Origin: Flavobacterium bizetiae
GTDB lineage: Bacteria > Bacteroidota > Bacteroidia > Flavobacteriales > Flavobacteriaceae
Assembly: GCF_902804475.1 (NCBI RefSeq)
Contig: NZ_CADCSU010000083.1
Coordinates: forward strand, 1-64,000
DNA length: 64,000 bases
Direction of reading: 5' to 3'
Shown: in pieces, positions 53,491 through 62,097 of the stretch
Position numbering within the stretch: position 1 is the stretch's first letter
Layout of the letters: each line of letters starts with the position of its first letter
Notes under the pieces: generated by a model
What the model was told of the DNA's origin: nothing
Databases searched by the model: none
The model's input: the letters and a program-made list of their open reading frames with translations, nothing else
Program-made: the position numbers and the translations under genes

Positions 53491-53528
53491 AAAAAACCAC
53501 AACAGAAAATTATTTGTTGTGGTTTTTT
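53491..53528. terminator. Terminator of the AAAACCACAACA type, copy 2
   Basis: AAAAAACCACAACA pairs with TGTTGTGGTTTTTT across 10 bases; serves the stress-protein gene (minus strand). Confidence 0.85.
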
Positions 53529-53546
53529 TATTGAGTGAGAAATAGA

Positions 53547-54089
53547 TTATCTGTATATATTTACACCGTTATTAGCTTGCCATTGCTGTTCTAAATATTC
53601 AGCATCTTCACTATTACGTGGGTGAACACCTAAAACTACATTTCCTTCTTTAATTCCATCTTCGTAAATTTTTGCTCGGTCTTCCGGAATTCCAGATCCT
53701 ACTAAAGCACCAATTAAACCTCCGGTAATTCCTCCGGCACCAGCTCCAGCCAATCCTGCAGCAAGCGGACCAGCAATAATTAAGCCCAATCCGGGAATAA
53801 CTAAACTTGTTCCTAATGCAGCAACAACACCTACAATAGCGCCAATTGTTCCGCCAATGGCAGATCCTGTTCCGGCAGTTTCGGCTGCTTTTGTTCCTAA
53901 TTCCGAATGATCATCTTTATCAGAATAATGTTTTTTTCTGGTTTCGTCTGACATGATAAGGTTGATTTCATCTTTTGTATAACCTCTATCATTTAAAGTA
54001 GTATAAGCTCTTTCTATACTGTCGCGATCTGAAAACATTCCAGTTAATACTTCGCGTTTCGTTCCGTCAGGATTATGTAAATTTTCCAT
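53547..54089 (-). CDS. General-stress-type protein with glycine-zipper segment
   Basis: A 180-residue protein. The first 60 residues (VLTGMFSDRDSIERAYTTLNDRGYTKDEINLIMSDE) match the short flipped alpha/beta fold of the general stress protein 17M group. A Gly/Ala-rich region (about 65-130; GTGSAIGGTIGAIVGVVAALGTSLVIPGLGLIIAGPLAAGLAGAGAGGI-type) forms two membrane-inserting glycine-zipper helices. It ends with VVLGVHPRNSEDAEYLEQQW. Probably membrane-associated and stress-induced, by analogy. Confidence 0.78.
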   Translation of the reverse strand: MENLHNPDGTKREVLTGMFSDRDSIERAYTTLNDRGYTKDEINLIMSDETRKKHYSDKDDHSELGTKAAETAGTGSAIGGTIGAIVGVVAALGTSLVIPGLGLIIAGPLAAGLAGAGAGGITGGLIGALVGSGIPEDRAKIYEDGIKEGNVVLGVHPRNSEDAEYLEQQWQANNGVNIYR

Positions 54090-54231
54090 TTTTATAAGTT
54101 TTTAAGAGTGAATGTGTTTTCACTTTAACAAAGCTCGTAAAATAGACCAACTATCTTTTACACAATTTTTTAGAATCATTACATAATGAAATTTTTGCTA
54201 CTATTTCATTTTGACTATTTAATAGAAAAAG

Positions 54232-54267
54232 AAAGCCACAACAAAAAATAATTCTGCTGTGGCTTTT
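54232..54267. terminator. Terminator of the GCCACA type, copy 3
   Basis: AAAGCCACAACA pairs with TGCTGTGGCTTTTT (one mismatch); ends the FKBP gene. Confidence 0.8.
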
Positions 54268-54289
54268 TATGGATTATAAATTTGATGTC

Positions 54290-54742
54290 TTAGTTTACTT
54301 TGATCAGTTTAATGTCAAAAACAAGAACTGCACCTCCTGGGATTTTTCCTCTACCGTCGTTTCCGTAAGCAAGTCTTGAAGGAACTAAAAGAATACCACT
54401 TCCTCCGGTTTTGAAAAAAGGAATTCCCTCTGTCCATCCTGGTATAACTTCATATAGATTAAACGAAAGTCCATCTGAACTACTTTGATCAAACACTGTT
54501 CCGTCAGTAAATGTACCTCTGTAAGCTACAGTAACATTTGATTTTGCAGTAGGTTGCGTTCCTGTTCCCGGAACATCAATTACATAATACAAACCAGATT
54601 CAGTTTTGTGAGCTGTTAGATTTTTTTTTGCGATGTAATCAGCGATTTCTTTGTCGTTTTCGGCAGTGTAATCTTTTTGGTCGTCTTTTGAGCAAGAGAT
54701 AAAAAGTGTTAATGCCAGTAATGAAGTTAAAAGGTATTTCAT
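54290..54742 (-). CDS. FKBP-type peptidyl-prolyl isomerase lipoprotein
   Basis: A 150-residue lipoprotein (lipobox FISC, Cys17) with Lys-Asp-Asp after the Cys, so it may be surface-exposed. The FKBP core is VTVAYRGTFTDGTVFDQSS, LYEVIPGWTEGIPFFKTGGSGILLVPSRLAYGNDGRGKIPGGAVLVFDIKLIKV. It speeds proline isomerisation during folding outside the cytoplasm. A -7 box (TATATTTG, minus strand, 54767-54774) precedes it. Confidence 0.92.
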   Translation of the reverse strand: MKYLLTSLLALTLFISCSKDDQKDYTAENDKEIADYIAKKNLTAHKTESGLYYVIDVPGTGTQPTAKSNVTVAYRGTFTDGTVFDQSSSDGLSFNLYEVIPGWTEGIPFFKTGGSGILLVPSRLAYGNDGRGKIPGGAVLVFDIKLIKVN

Positions 54743-54766
54743 AAAGTGTGGATTTTTTTAAAGTTC

Positions 54767-54774
54767 CAAATATA
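54767..54774 (-). promoter_or_regulatory. Putative -7 box of the FKBP gene
   Basis: TATATTTG on the minus strand, 24 bases before the start codon. Confidence 0.5.
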
Positions 54775-54782
54775 GTAAAATT

Positions 54783-54812
54783 TAGTTTTCAGTCTCGGTC
54801 TCGGTTTCCCGG
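54783..54812. repeat. TCAGTCTCGGTCTCGG run, left of the four-helix gene
   Basis: TAGTTTTCAGTCTCGGTCTCGG repeats form the last codons of the four-helix-bundle gene (NRDRD). The same words border the gene on its other side at 55229. Confidence 0.7.
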
Positions 54813-55154
54813 GTTGTTGATCATGTAATTTATTAGTTTTCCAATCTCAATATTTTTCATATTCAATTGATCAAATTTTTCCTTACTGATATATTCACAT
54901 CTAAGAGAAAATTCTAGCCAAACATTGGTTTCTGAGTTTTCAGCGTCACTATCTGTCAATTTACTTATAAAGTGATTGATGTATCTTCTCTTTCGATACG
55001 ATTCTGCAATATTTGCTGAAACACTTCTTGAAGAACGCCTTATCTGATCAGTTAATGAATATCTTTCTTCTTTTGGAAATTCTTTAGAAAGTTCAAATAT
55101 TTCCATTGCAAGTTCAAACGGCTTTTTGTAAGCCAATAGTTCTTTAAAATCCAT
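54789..55154 (-). CDS. Four-helix-bundle protein (S23 rRNA-IVP family)
   Basis: A 121-residue protein. The opening DFKELLAYKKPFELAMEIFELSKEFPKEERYSLTDQIRRSSRSVSANIAESYRKR matches the four-helix-bundle family first found in 23S rRNA intervening sequences, related in fold to the Avd protein of diversity-generating retroelements. Here it is not inside an rRNA and no retroelement lies nearby. Its last residues (NRDRD) are made by the repeat run at 54783. The same run type lies at 55229, so the gene may move as a cassette between such repeats; that is inference. A -7 box (55169-55176, minus) precedes it. Confidence 0.82.
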   Translation of the reverse strand: MDFKELLAYKKPFELAMEIFELSKEFPKEERYSLTDQIRRSSRSVSANIAESYRKRRYINHFISKLTDSDAENSETNVWLEFSLRCEYISKEKFDQLNMKNIEIGKLINYMINNPGNRDRD

Positions 55155-55228
55155 TTCTTTCTTTTTTACAAAAATAAAAAAAAAGAAAGAAAAAGATTAC
55201 TTAATAAAGAAGCTGTATTTACAAAGAC

Positions 55229-55294
55229 AAACTGAAAACTGCCACTGAGACTGAAAACTGAGACTGAAAACTGAGACCGAGACTGAAAACTAAA
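55229..55294. repeat. CTGAAAACTGAGACT tandem run
   Basis: Four to five copies of CTGAAAACTGAGACTGA-type words, with CTGAGACCGAGACTG variants. It lies between the four-helix-bundle gene and the ABC-F gene. Confidence 0.8.
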
Positions 55295-55295
55295 T

Positions 55296-57158
55296 TTATC
55301 CTTCAATCTTAGCCGAAAGCTCAAACCAACGTTCTTCTTTCTGGTCTATTTTATTGATGATGTTTTGTAGTTCGTTTGCTTTTTTCTCGATATCAGCGTC
55401 GGCTACTTTTCCGTCAGAGAACAATTGTTCGATTTTAGTTTTATCTATTTCAAGATCTTTAATTTCTCTTTCTAGTTTTTGATATTCTTTTTGCTCATTG
55501 AAAGTTAGGTTTCCTGTTGGGTTATTTTGTTTCCAGTCTTTCTTTTCGGCTTTGTTTTCTTCTTTTTGTGCTACATCGGCACTGTCTTCATAAGCTCTGA
55601 AATCAGAATAGTTTCCTGGGAAGTTTTCAATTTCACCATTTCCTCTGAAAACAAATAAGTGATCTACAATTTTATCCATAAAATAACGGTCGTGCGATAC
55701 AACAAGCAAACAACCAGGATAATCTAAAAGGAAGCTTTCTAAAACGTTTAGCGTAACAATATCTAAATCGTTTGTTGGCTCATCCAGAATCAGGAAGTTA
55801 GGATTCTGAATCAAAACGGTACATAAATACAAACGTTTCAATTCTCCACCACTTAATTTTTCTACGAAATCGTATTGTTTTTTAGCATCAAAAAGAAAAC
55901 GCTCTAATAATTGCGAAGCCGAAATCATACGGCCTTTTGCTAACGGAATAAATTCTCCGTATTCTTTGATAATATCAATTACACGCTGATTTGGTTTCGG
56001 GTTGATACCAGTTTGTGTGTAGTAACCAATTTTTATCGTTTCACCTTTTACCACGCGACCACTATCTAGCGGAAGTGTTCCGGTTAAAAGATTTAAGAAA
56101 GTAGATTTTCCGGTTCCGTTTTTACCAATAATTCCAATACGTTCCCCGCGTTGAAAATCGAAACTAAAGTTGTCCAGAATAACATGATCCTTGAATTTTT
56201 TAGAAATTTTGTGAAGCTCGATAATCTTGCTTCCCATACGTTCCATATTAATTTCAAGCTCGACTTTGTTTTCGCGACGACGACTCTGTGCTTTTTCTTT
56301 AATTACATAAAAATCATCCTGACGCGATTTTGATTTTGTTGTTCTCGCTTTTGGCTGACGGCGCATCCATTCTAATTCTTTTACAAATAAGTTTTTTGCT
56401 TTGTCAACGCTGGCATTTTCAGAGGTGATTCTTTCTTCTTTTTTCTCTAAATAATAAGAATAATTTCCTTTGTATTGGTATAATTTTCCGTTGTCAAGTT
56501 CGATGATTTCATTACAAACACGCTCTAAAAAGAAACGGTCGTGCGTAACCATAAACAACGTGATATTTTCTTTGGCAAAATAACTTTCAAGCCATTCGAT
56601 CATTTCAAGATCTAAGTGGTTGGTAGGCTCATCCAGAATCAATAAATCAGGACGATTGATTAGAATAATCGCCAATGAAAGACGTTTTTTTTGTCCACCC
56701 GAAAGATTTTTTACTTTAAGTTTAAAATCTTCCAGTTTTAATTTGAATAAAATCTGCTTGTATTGCGTTTCGAAATCCCATGCATTATGTTGGTCCATTC
56801 CGTCAAAAGCTTTTTGATACGCTTCTTCGTCGTCCGGATTTTCAAGTGCTTTTTCGTATTTCTCAATTACTTTTAAAGTCTCATTATCTGAGGCGAAAAT
56901 ACTTTCTTCAATAGTCAGTTCTTCCTGCAAATTATTGTTTTGCGATAAGAAAGCCATTTTAATGCCTTTTCTTAAAACTACCTGACCAGTATCTGGTTCA
57001 TCTAAACCATTGATAATGCTCATAATGGTTGTTTTTCCAGAACCATTTTTAGCAATAAAAGCAATTTTTTGGTCTTTATTGATTCCAAATGAAATGTTGT
57101 CAAAAAGCGTTTTTTCGCCAAACGACTTCGATATATTTTCTACAGATAAGTAATTCAC
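55296..57158 (-). CDS. ABC-F family ATPase (Uup-like)
   Basis: A 620-residue tandem ABC ATPase with no membrane domain. Half 1 has GKNGSGKTT-like AKNGSGKTTIMSIIN, LSGGQKKRLSLAIILINRPDLLILDEPTNHLDLE; half 2 has GKNGTGKSTFLNLLTG and LSGGELKRLYLCTVLIQNPNFLILDEPTNDLDIV. A charged coiled-coil C-terminal domain (about 545-620; LEREIKDLEIDKTKIEQL) is typical of Uup. ABC-F proteins act on ribosomes or on DNA repair. Start is GTG at 57158, with a -7 box at 57218-57225. Confidence 0.92.
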   Translation of the reverse strand: MNYLSVENISKSFGEKTLFDNISFGINKDQKIAFIAKNGSGKTTIMSIINGLDEPDTGQVVLRKGIKMAFLSQNNNLQEELTIEESIFASDNETLKVIEKYEKALENPDDEEAYQKAFDGMDQHNAWDFETQYKQILFKLKLEDFKLKVKNLSGGQKKRLSLAIILINRPDLLILDEPTNHLDLEMIEWLESYFAKENITLFMVTHDRFFLERVCNEIIELDNGKLYQYKGNYSYYLEKKEERITSENASVDKAKNLFVKELEWMRRQPKARTTKSKSRQDDFYVIKEKAQSRRRENKVELEINMERMGSKIIELHKISKKFKDHVILDNFSFDFQRGERIGIIGKNGTGKSTFLNLLTGTLPLDSGRVVKGETIKIGYYTQTGINPKPNQRVIDIIKEYGEFIPLAKGRMISASQLLERFLFDAKKQYDFVEKLSGGELKRLYLCTVLIQNPNFLILDEPTNDLDIVTLNVLESFLLDYPGCLLVVSHDRYFMDKIVDHLFVFRGNGEIENFPGNYSDFRAYEDSADVAQKEENKAEKKDWKQNNPTGNLTFNEQKEYQKLEREIKDLEIDKTKIEQLFSDGKVADADIEKKANELQNIINKIDQKEERWFELSAKIEG

Positions 57159-57217
57159 TATAAACTAGGTGTTATAAATTATAAGTTAAGAATGTTTTGC
57201 AAAACATAACTTTTTTG

Positions 57218-57225
57218 CAAAAGTA
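57218..57225 (-). promoter_or_regulatory. Putative -7 box of the ABC-F gene
   Basis: TACTTTTG followed by C on the minus strand matches TAnnTTTGC, 59 bases before the GTG start. Confidence 0.5.
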
Positions 57226-57249
57226 AACTTTTATATTGCTATTTGCGAA

Positions 57250-58215
57250 TTATTTATGGAGATAGGAATTTAGAACCGGACTTAAATCAATACGATGAAT
57301 TTGCTGCGGGACATTAATAATAGGTTTTCTCACCAAAGATTCATTCGTTAAATAATAATGCAAACCATCTTGAGTTGTAATTCCTTCTATTTGGAGTATG
57401 GGGAATTTTACATTAATCCTGCGTTTGTTTCCGGATAAAAAATCATCGTTTCTATAATCGTATAAAAGATATAAAAATGGTTTACCAATTTTAGAGTAAC
57501 CACAAAGTGCAATTAGTTTTTTATCTTCCAGATAAGTAGCGCCAGTTACCAAACCTTTGGTGTCAAGAGTATGTTTTAGTTGTGCAACGTGATCGCCGGA
57601 TTGCTTGGGTAAAACATAAATAGTAGTTTTAGAAGAACTCCATTGTTTGGTAAACAAATAAATACTGTCCTTGGAGACGATAAAAGCTTCGCAATCAAAA
57701 TTGGTGGTGTTTGGTTTTTTGGCAGATAAATCAGTTTGATCAGAATAACGAAATGCAATTTTTTCAATAATTGGATTTCGTTCCAGGAAAGATTTTTTTT
57801 CAATTTTCAGAATATTCAAATCCGTTCTGTTTCCTGAAGCGTTGTTTCCAAAATCTCCAATATATAAATGAGTGCTATCCTGAGAGATTTCTTCCCAGTC
57901 ATTATTAGTTACTTTGTCCAGAATGATTTTTTTGTGGATTTTTCCTAACGTATCTAATCCGTAGGTTGTTTTGTCATGATCGTCATTATGAGTCCATAAA
58001 AGATTGTCGAAAGCAATTAATCCTGAAGTTTCATGAATAGAATCACTTAGTTTAATGGAGTATTCCGGTTTTATTTTAAAATTTTTATACAAGCAGCTTC
58101 CATCATTTACTGTTGCATTCGGGTTGTAATTTTTAGAAAGCGGATCGGTGCAACCCTTAATTTGTGCATATCCCGATGAAAAAATCAGGCAAAAGAATAA
58201 AATCGTTTTTATCAT
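57250..58215 (-). CDS. Secreted protein with CTDP repeat motif and propeller-like domain
   Basis: A 321-residue exported protein. The signal peptide is residues 1-17 (cleavage SGYAQ). Next comes one copy of the GCTDP-x5-YNP-x6-DGSC motif (residues 21-41), with two Cys likely in a disulfide; such motifs are common in secreted proteins of Bacteroidetes. The rest has strand-rich propeller-like repeats (NLLWTHNDDHD, THLYIGDFGNN, DSIYLFTKQW, KKLIALCGYS, FPILQIEGITTQDG). Function unknown; it lies on the minus strand, divergent from the sugar transferase gene. Confidence 0.7.
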   Translation of the reverse strand: MIKTILFFCLIFSSGYAQIKGCTDPLSKNYNPNATVNDGSCLYKNFKIKPEYSIKLSDSIHETSGLIAFDNLLWTHNDDHDKTTYGLDTLGKIHKKIILDKVTNNDWEEISQDSTHLYIGDFGNNASGNRTDLNILKIEKKSFLERNPIIEKIAFRYSDQTDLSAKKPNTTNFDCEAFIVSKDSIYLFTKQWSSSKTTIYVLPKQSGDHVAQLKHTLDTKGLVTGATYLEDKKLIALCGYSKIGKPFLYLLYDYRNDDFLSGNKRRINVKFPILQIEGITTQDGLHYYLTNESLVRKPIINVPQQIHRIDLSPVLNSYLHK

Positions 58216-58359
58216 GGCTGCAATATTAAATTTGCATAATATAAAAGTAAAGTTTTAAAGAATAGCTTTAATTACTATTGAAAAATATAATTAAAATGCT
58301 ATTTTGCGGTGCTGATTAATCAGATTTTTATTTAATATTTGTAGGTATAATTCCCCAGC

Positions 58360-59778
58360 ATGAAAATTTTACAAAAACTGTCACATTACCGTTTTTCTCG
58401 CTATTTTAAACTTTTATTTGTTATAGTAGATGTGGTATTGTTAAATATCGCGACTATACTCTCTGCGTTGGCCCGATTTGGCAGTTTAGATAAACTTTTA
58501 TCTAAAGAAGAAAGAACCGTTTCCTTACTGGCTATTTTAATCTGGGTGGCATTATTGCTTCAAAATGATTCTAACCGAAGTATACGCGTAGAACCAATAG
58601 AATCCATATTAGTCAGAACCATCAAAAAGCTAATTATTCATGCCGCTTTAATTTCGATTTTTGTTGTTTACTTAAAATACACTGATATTTCCCGACTTAG
58701 ACTGGTCTCTTTTTATTTGATTTTCTTCGCATTATTGATGATCTCCCGTTATCTATCGATGAAGCTTTTAAAGTATATTAGAGCACAAGGCTATAATTTT
58801 AAAACTTTTATTGTTGTTGGAGCCAATTTATCAGGTGAAAAAATACGCAAAATATTAGCCAAAGATTTAACTTACGGATATCGTTTTTTAGGTTTTTTTG
58901 ATGAAAATATCGACGACGAAATTGTAGATCCAAAATCTGTTTTAGGAGGATTTGATGCAATTCGAGAATTTGTTATCGAGAAAAAAGTCGATGAAATGTA
59001 TGTGGCTTTACACATTGATAATATCGAAGTAATTAATGAATTGACAAGGATTTGCGAACAAAATATGGTCAGGATTAAGTTTATTCCGGATTTTCAGTTG
59101 TACACCAAATCGAGTAAAGTTGAGGTTGCTTTTTATGAAAATACGCCTGTATTAATGTTCAGGACAGAACCTTTAGAATTTCCGGTAAACAGACTTCTAA
59201 AAAAAGTATTCGATATTTGTTTTTCAATAGTGGTCATTTTATTGATTTTTCCGTGGTTGTTTCCCATTATCATGCTCATCATTAAAATAGAATCGCCTGG
59301 ACCTGTATTTTTTAAGCAAGAACGTTCAGGTCGAGATAACCGATCATTTATGTGTTTTAAATTCAGAAGCATGTATGTAAACGGTTTGGCGCATAGAAAA
59401 CAAGCCGAAAAAGGAGATAGCCGTATTACTAAATTTGGTGCTTTTATTCGTAAAACCAGTATTGATGAACTGCCGCAGTTTTTTAATGTTTTATGGGGCG
59501 ACATGTCTATAGTAGGGCCAAGGCCGCACATGGTAAATCTGGCCAAAGAGTACAGCGATCTTATCAATAACTATTTGGTGCGCCAATATGCCAAACCCGG
59601 AATTACCGGCTGGGCTCAGGTTAACGGTTTTCGAGGTGAAACCAAAGTGTTAAGCGATATGGAAAATCGCGTAGAATATGATATCTGGTATATCGAAAAT
59701 TGGAGTTTATTGCTCGACATCAAAATTATCATCAAAACAATCATTAATATATTCAAAGGCGAAGAAAACGCGTATTAA
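58360..59778 (+). CDS. Undecaprenyl-phosphate sugar phosphotransferase
   Basis: A 472-residue WcaJ/WbaP-type enzyme. Four membrane helices (about 12-120), then a CoA-binding-3-like Rossmann part (IVVGANLSGEKIRKIL) and one more helix before the C-terminal catalytic domain. Motifs KQERSGRDNRSFMCFKFRSM, DELPQFFNVLWGDMSIVGPRP and KPGITGWAQVNGFRGET are diagnostic. It moves a sugar phosphate from a nucleotide sugar to undecaprenyl phosphate, the first step of capsule or exopolysaccharide synthesis. Its 3' end is 9 bases from the convergent CpsB-like gene. Confidence 0.93.
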   Translation: MKILQKLSHYRFSRYFKLLFVIVDVVLLNIATILSALARFGSLDKLLSKEERTVSLLAILIWVALLLQNDSNRSIRVEPIESILVRTIKKLIIHAALISIFVVYLKYTDISRLRLVSFYLIFFALLMISRYLSMKLLKYIRAQGYNFKTFIVVGANLSGEKIRKILAKDLTYGYRFLGFFDENIDDEIVDPKSVLGGFDAIREFVIEKKVDEMYVALHIDNIEVINELTRICEQNMVRIKFIPDFQLYTKSSKVEVAFYENTPVLMFRTEPLEFPVNRLLKKVFDICFSIVVILLIFPWLFPIIMLIIKIESPGPVFFKQERSGRDNRSFMCFKFRSMYVNGLAHRKQAEKGDSRITKFGAFIRKTSIDELPQFFNVLWGDMSIVGPRPHMVNLAKEYSDLINNYLVRQYAKPGITGWAQVNGFRGETKVLSDMENRVEYDIWYIENWSLLLDIKIIIKTIINIFKGEENAY

Positions 59779-59787
59779 TACCTTTTC

Positions 59788-60525
59788 TTAAGATTTGAAA
59801 AATTGATTATTGGCGATTACTTCCTTAAGACTAGAAATGTTGTCAATCTTTACTTTTTCATTAAAAGACGCGATATGTTTCATATGATGAACATCTGTTC
59901 CTGTAAAATCATACATTCCTTTTTTTAGAAGTTCTTCTGCAATTTTGCTGATTCTTTCTCCGTAATAACCTACCGTAGACAACAAATTGAGCTGAAATAA
60001 ACATCCCGCTTTTTTTAGTTTCTCATATTCACCAAAGTCTTTTCGATAATATAAATAACGTTCCGGATGTGCCAAAACCGGAATATATCCTGCAACCTGC
60101 AACTCAAAAAGTGTTTTGTAAAGATGCATAGGAGCATTTTGATATGATATTTCGACCAGAACATAATTGTCTTTTAAGGTCAGGAGTTTTTCGGTTTTAA
60201 AATGAGTTTCAAACCAATCGTCTATAAAGTATTCGGCAGCAGCCTCAAAAGGAATTGTATTATTGCTTTCGTCGAGCAGGAGTTTTGTTTCCTGATGTTT
60301 GGCCGTAATAATTTCCGAAGTATTATTCCATATATAATGACTTATATGAGGCGTCGTAATAATATGAGAAATTCCAATTTCCTCAAATGCGGTGATCAGT
60401 TTTCGCGTGTCGGTTATGGTTTTTGCGCCATCATCAATTCCTGGTATAAAGTGCGAATGAATATCAACATAATGATCTGATAAAAGATCTTTTAAAACGG
60501 GCTTTGATTTTAAGAAGGATAGCAT
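59788..60525 (-). CDS. CpsB/CapC-type tyrosine phosphatase
   Basis: A 245-residue metal-dependent phosphatase of the PHP fold. The metal site begins DIHSHFIPGIDDGAKT (H23, H25, D31, D32), with HIITTPHIS and the late TGTDVHHMKH motif. Family members dephosphorylate the tyrosine kinase that controls polysaccharide export, so they belong with the sugar transferase that lies convergent. No such kinase is in the window. Its -7 box lies only 4 bases before the ATG, which suggests a leaderless transcript. Confidence 0.88.
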   Translation of the reverse strand: MLSFLKSKPVLKDLLSDHYVDIHSHFIPGIDDGAKTITDTRKLITAFEEIGISHIITTPHISHYIWNNTSEIITAKHQETKLLLDESNNTIPFEAAAEYFIDDWFETHFKTEKLLTLKDNYVLVEISYQNAPMHLYKTLFELQVAGYIPVLAHPERYLYYRKDFGEYEKLKKAGCLFQLNLLSTVGYYGERISKIAEELLKKGMYDFTGTDVHHMKHIASFNEKVKIDNISSLKEVIANNQFFKS

Positions 60526-60529
60526 GTTG

Positions 60530-60537
60530 CAAAAGTA
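60530..60537 (-). promoter_or_regulatory. Putative -7 box of the CpsB-type gene
   Basis: TACTTTTG followed by C on the minus strand matches TAnnTTTGC; only 4 bases (CAAC minus the first C counted as -7 context) lie between the box and the ATG at 60525. Confidence 0.6.
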
Positions 60538-60608
60538 TGGAAATAGGAAGAATTTGTTATGGTTAATTTTTAATGTAACAATTGTAACCTAACATTTCAG
60601 AATTATAT

Positions 60609-60616
60609 TATATTTG
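60609..60616 (+). promoter_or_regulatory. Putative promoter of the NagX-like gene
   Basis: TATATTTG matches the -7 box; TTG at 60582-60584 is 24 bases upstream. ATG follows at 60641. Confidence 0.55.
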
Positions 60617-60640
60617 AGATTGCTATAAACCTACTATTTT

Positions 60641-61831
60641 ATGAAAATTAAAGAAAATTTATACAATCAAAGGATTATTTCTATTGATGCTTTACGAGGA
60701 ATTACAATATTTGTTATGATTTTTGTAAATGAGTTGGCAAGTATTTCAGACGTTCCGCAATGGATGAAACACATGCCGGCTGATGCCGATGCAATGACTT
60801 TTGTAGATGTTGTTTTTCCTGCCTTTTTATTTATTGTCGGAATGTCGGTTCCGTTTGCTTTTAATGCGCGATTACTTAAAGGAGACAGCGCTAAAACCAT
60901 CTGGACACATACGCTAAAAAGAGCGTTGGCTTTAATTATCATAGGTGTTTTTATGGTCAATGCAGAATATGGTTATGATGCTTCGAAAATGATTATCACA
61001 CCGGTTTTCTGGGCGCTTTTGGCTTACGCGATGCCAATCCCGATCTGGAATAAATACGGAAAAGATTTTCCGGTTTGGTTAAAAAACACATTACAATATG
61101 GCGGAATGTTAGTTCTGGTTGCGCTATACTTTTTATATGTTCAGGATAATGGCGAAATCGGGATGACGCCAAAATGGTGGGGAATTTTGGGTTTAATAGG
61201 CTGGGCGTATCTTTTTACAGTAGTTTATTATTGGATTGTTTCGGGAAATTTATGGGCAATGATTGCTTTTTTGGTAGTTTGTGTTGCTGCAAATTCTATG
61301 AATCTAATCGAAGGATCTTTTGTACAGCAAACATCCTGGCTGAGTTTTATCGCCGGACATTTAACCCATGCCGCATTAGTTTCGGCGGGAGTGATAATTT
61401 CGTTATTGTTTTTTGACCGAAAAGTAGCTGCCAAAATCAATTGGGAGGTAATAGGTTTTGCGGTTCTGTTTTTTGCAACAGCATATTTATTAAGACCTTA
61501 TTTCGGAATCTCAAAAATAAAAGGAACTCCATCCTGGACAATGTTTTCGGCAACAATTTGTACCGTGCTGTTTTACTTTTTATATTGGCTAATGGAGATT
61601 AAAAAACAAACCAAGTGGAGTAATTTCTTTATGCCTGCAGCGGCAAATCCGTTATTGATTTATATTTTGCCTGGCGTAATCTATTATTTCTGCAAAGCTG
61701 TTAATATTCATATTATTCCGGGATATTTCCGCGTAGGCGTTCCGGGAATTATCTGGGCATTGGTATTTTCGACGATTATGTTATTTGTAATGAAATTATG
61801 TAATAAGTATAAAATTCAATTGCATTTGTAA
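60641..61831 (+). CDS. NagX-like membrane acyltransferase (DUF5009)
   Basis: A 396-residue integral membrane protein with about ten helices. The opening RIISIDALRGITIFVMIFVNELAS and VDVVFPAFLFIVGMSVPFAF match the heparan-alpha-glucosaminide N-acetyltransferase (HGSNAT)/NagX group. Members may move acetyl from acetyl-CoA across the membrane to a glucosamine end. In Bacteroidetes they often accompany chitin or glycan use, but no glycan genes lie next to it here. Activity is not proven for this family. Confidence 0.82.
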   Translation: MKIKENLYNQRIISIDALRGITIFVMIFVNELASISDVPQWMKHMPADADAMTFVDVVFPAFLFIVGMSVPFAFNARLLKGDSAKTIWTHTLKRALALIIIGVFMVNAEYGYDASKMIITPVFWALLAYAMPIPIWNKYGKDFPVWLKNTLQYGGMLVLVALYFLYVQDNGEIGMTPKWWGILGLIGWAYLFTVVYYWIVSGNLWAMIAFLVVCVAANSMNLIEGSFVQQTSWLSFIAGHLTHAALVSAGVIISLLFFDRKVAAKINWEVIGFAVLFFATAYLLRPYFGISKIKGTPSWTMFSATICTVLFYFLYWLMEIKKQTKWSNFFMPAAANPLLIYILPGVIYYFCKAVNIHIIPGYFRVGVPGIIWALVFSTIMLFVMKLCNKYKIQLHL

Positions 61832-61839
61832 AGGGAATT

Positions 61840-62070
61840 TAACCGCAAAGGGCGCAAAGTTTTTTAATCTTGAAGCTTGAATAAAAACACAAAGTTCGCA
61901 AAGCTGTATCTTTATAGCTTTGCGAACTTCGCATTTAAATAAGCAGACTATAAAAACAAACTTAGCGTCTTCGCGACTTTGCGAGCAAATTAAAATCCAG
62001 CTTTTAAAAAAAAAACTTAGCGAACTTAGCGTAAATCATATCTCCCGATAGCTATCGGGATTGCGGTTAA
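61840..62070. repeat. GCAAAG-type repeats and CCCGATAGCTATCGGG palindrome
   Basis: CGCAAAGGGCGCAAAG and AAAGTTCGCAAAGCTG face AGCTTTGCGAACTTCGC, followed by CTTAGCG words and the palindrome CCCGATAGCTATCGGG at 62044-62059. Same set as 13023 and 15099. No gene. Confidence 0.7.
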
Positions 62071-62097
62071 ATATTCTCATTTCAATCTCGGGAAGTT

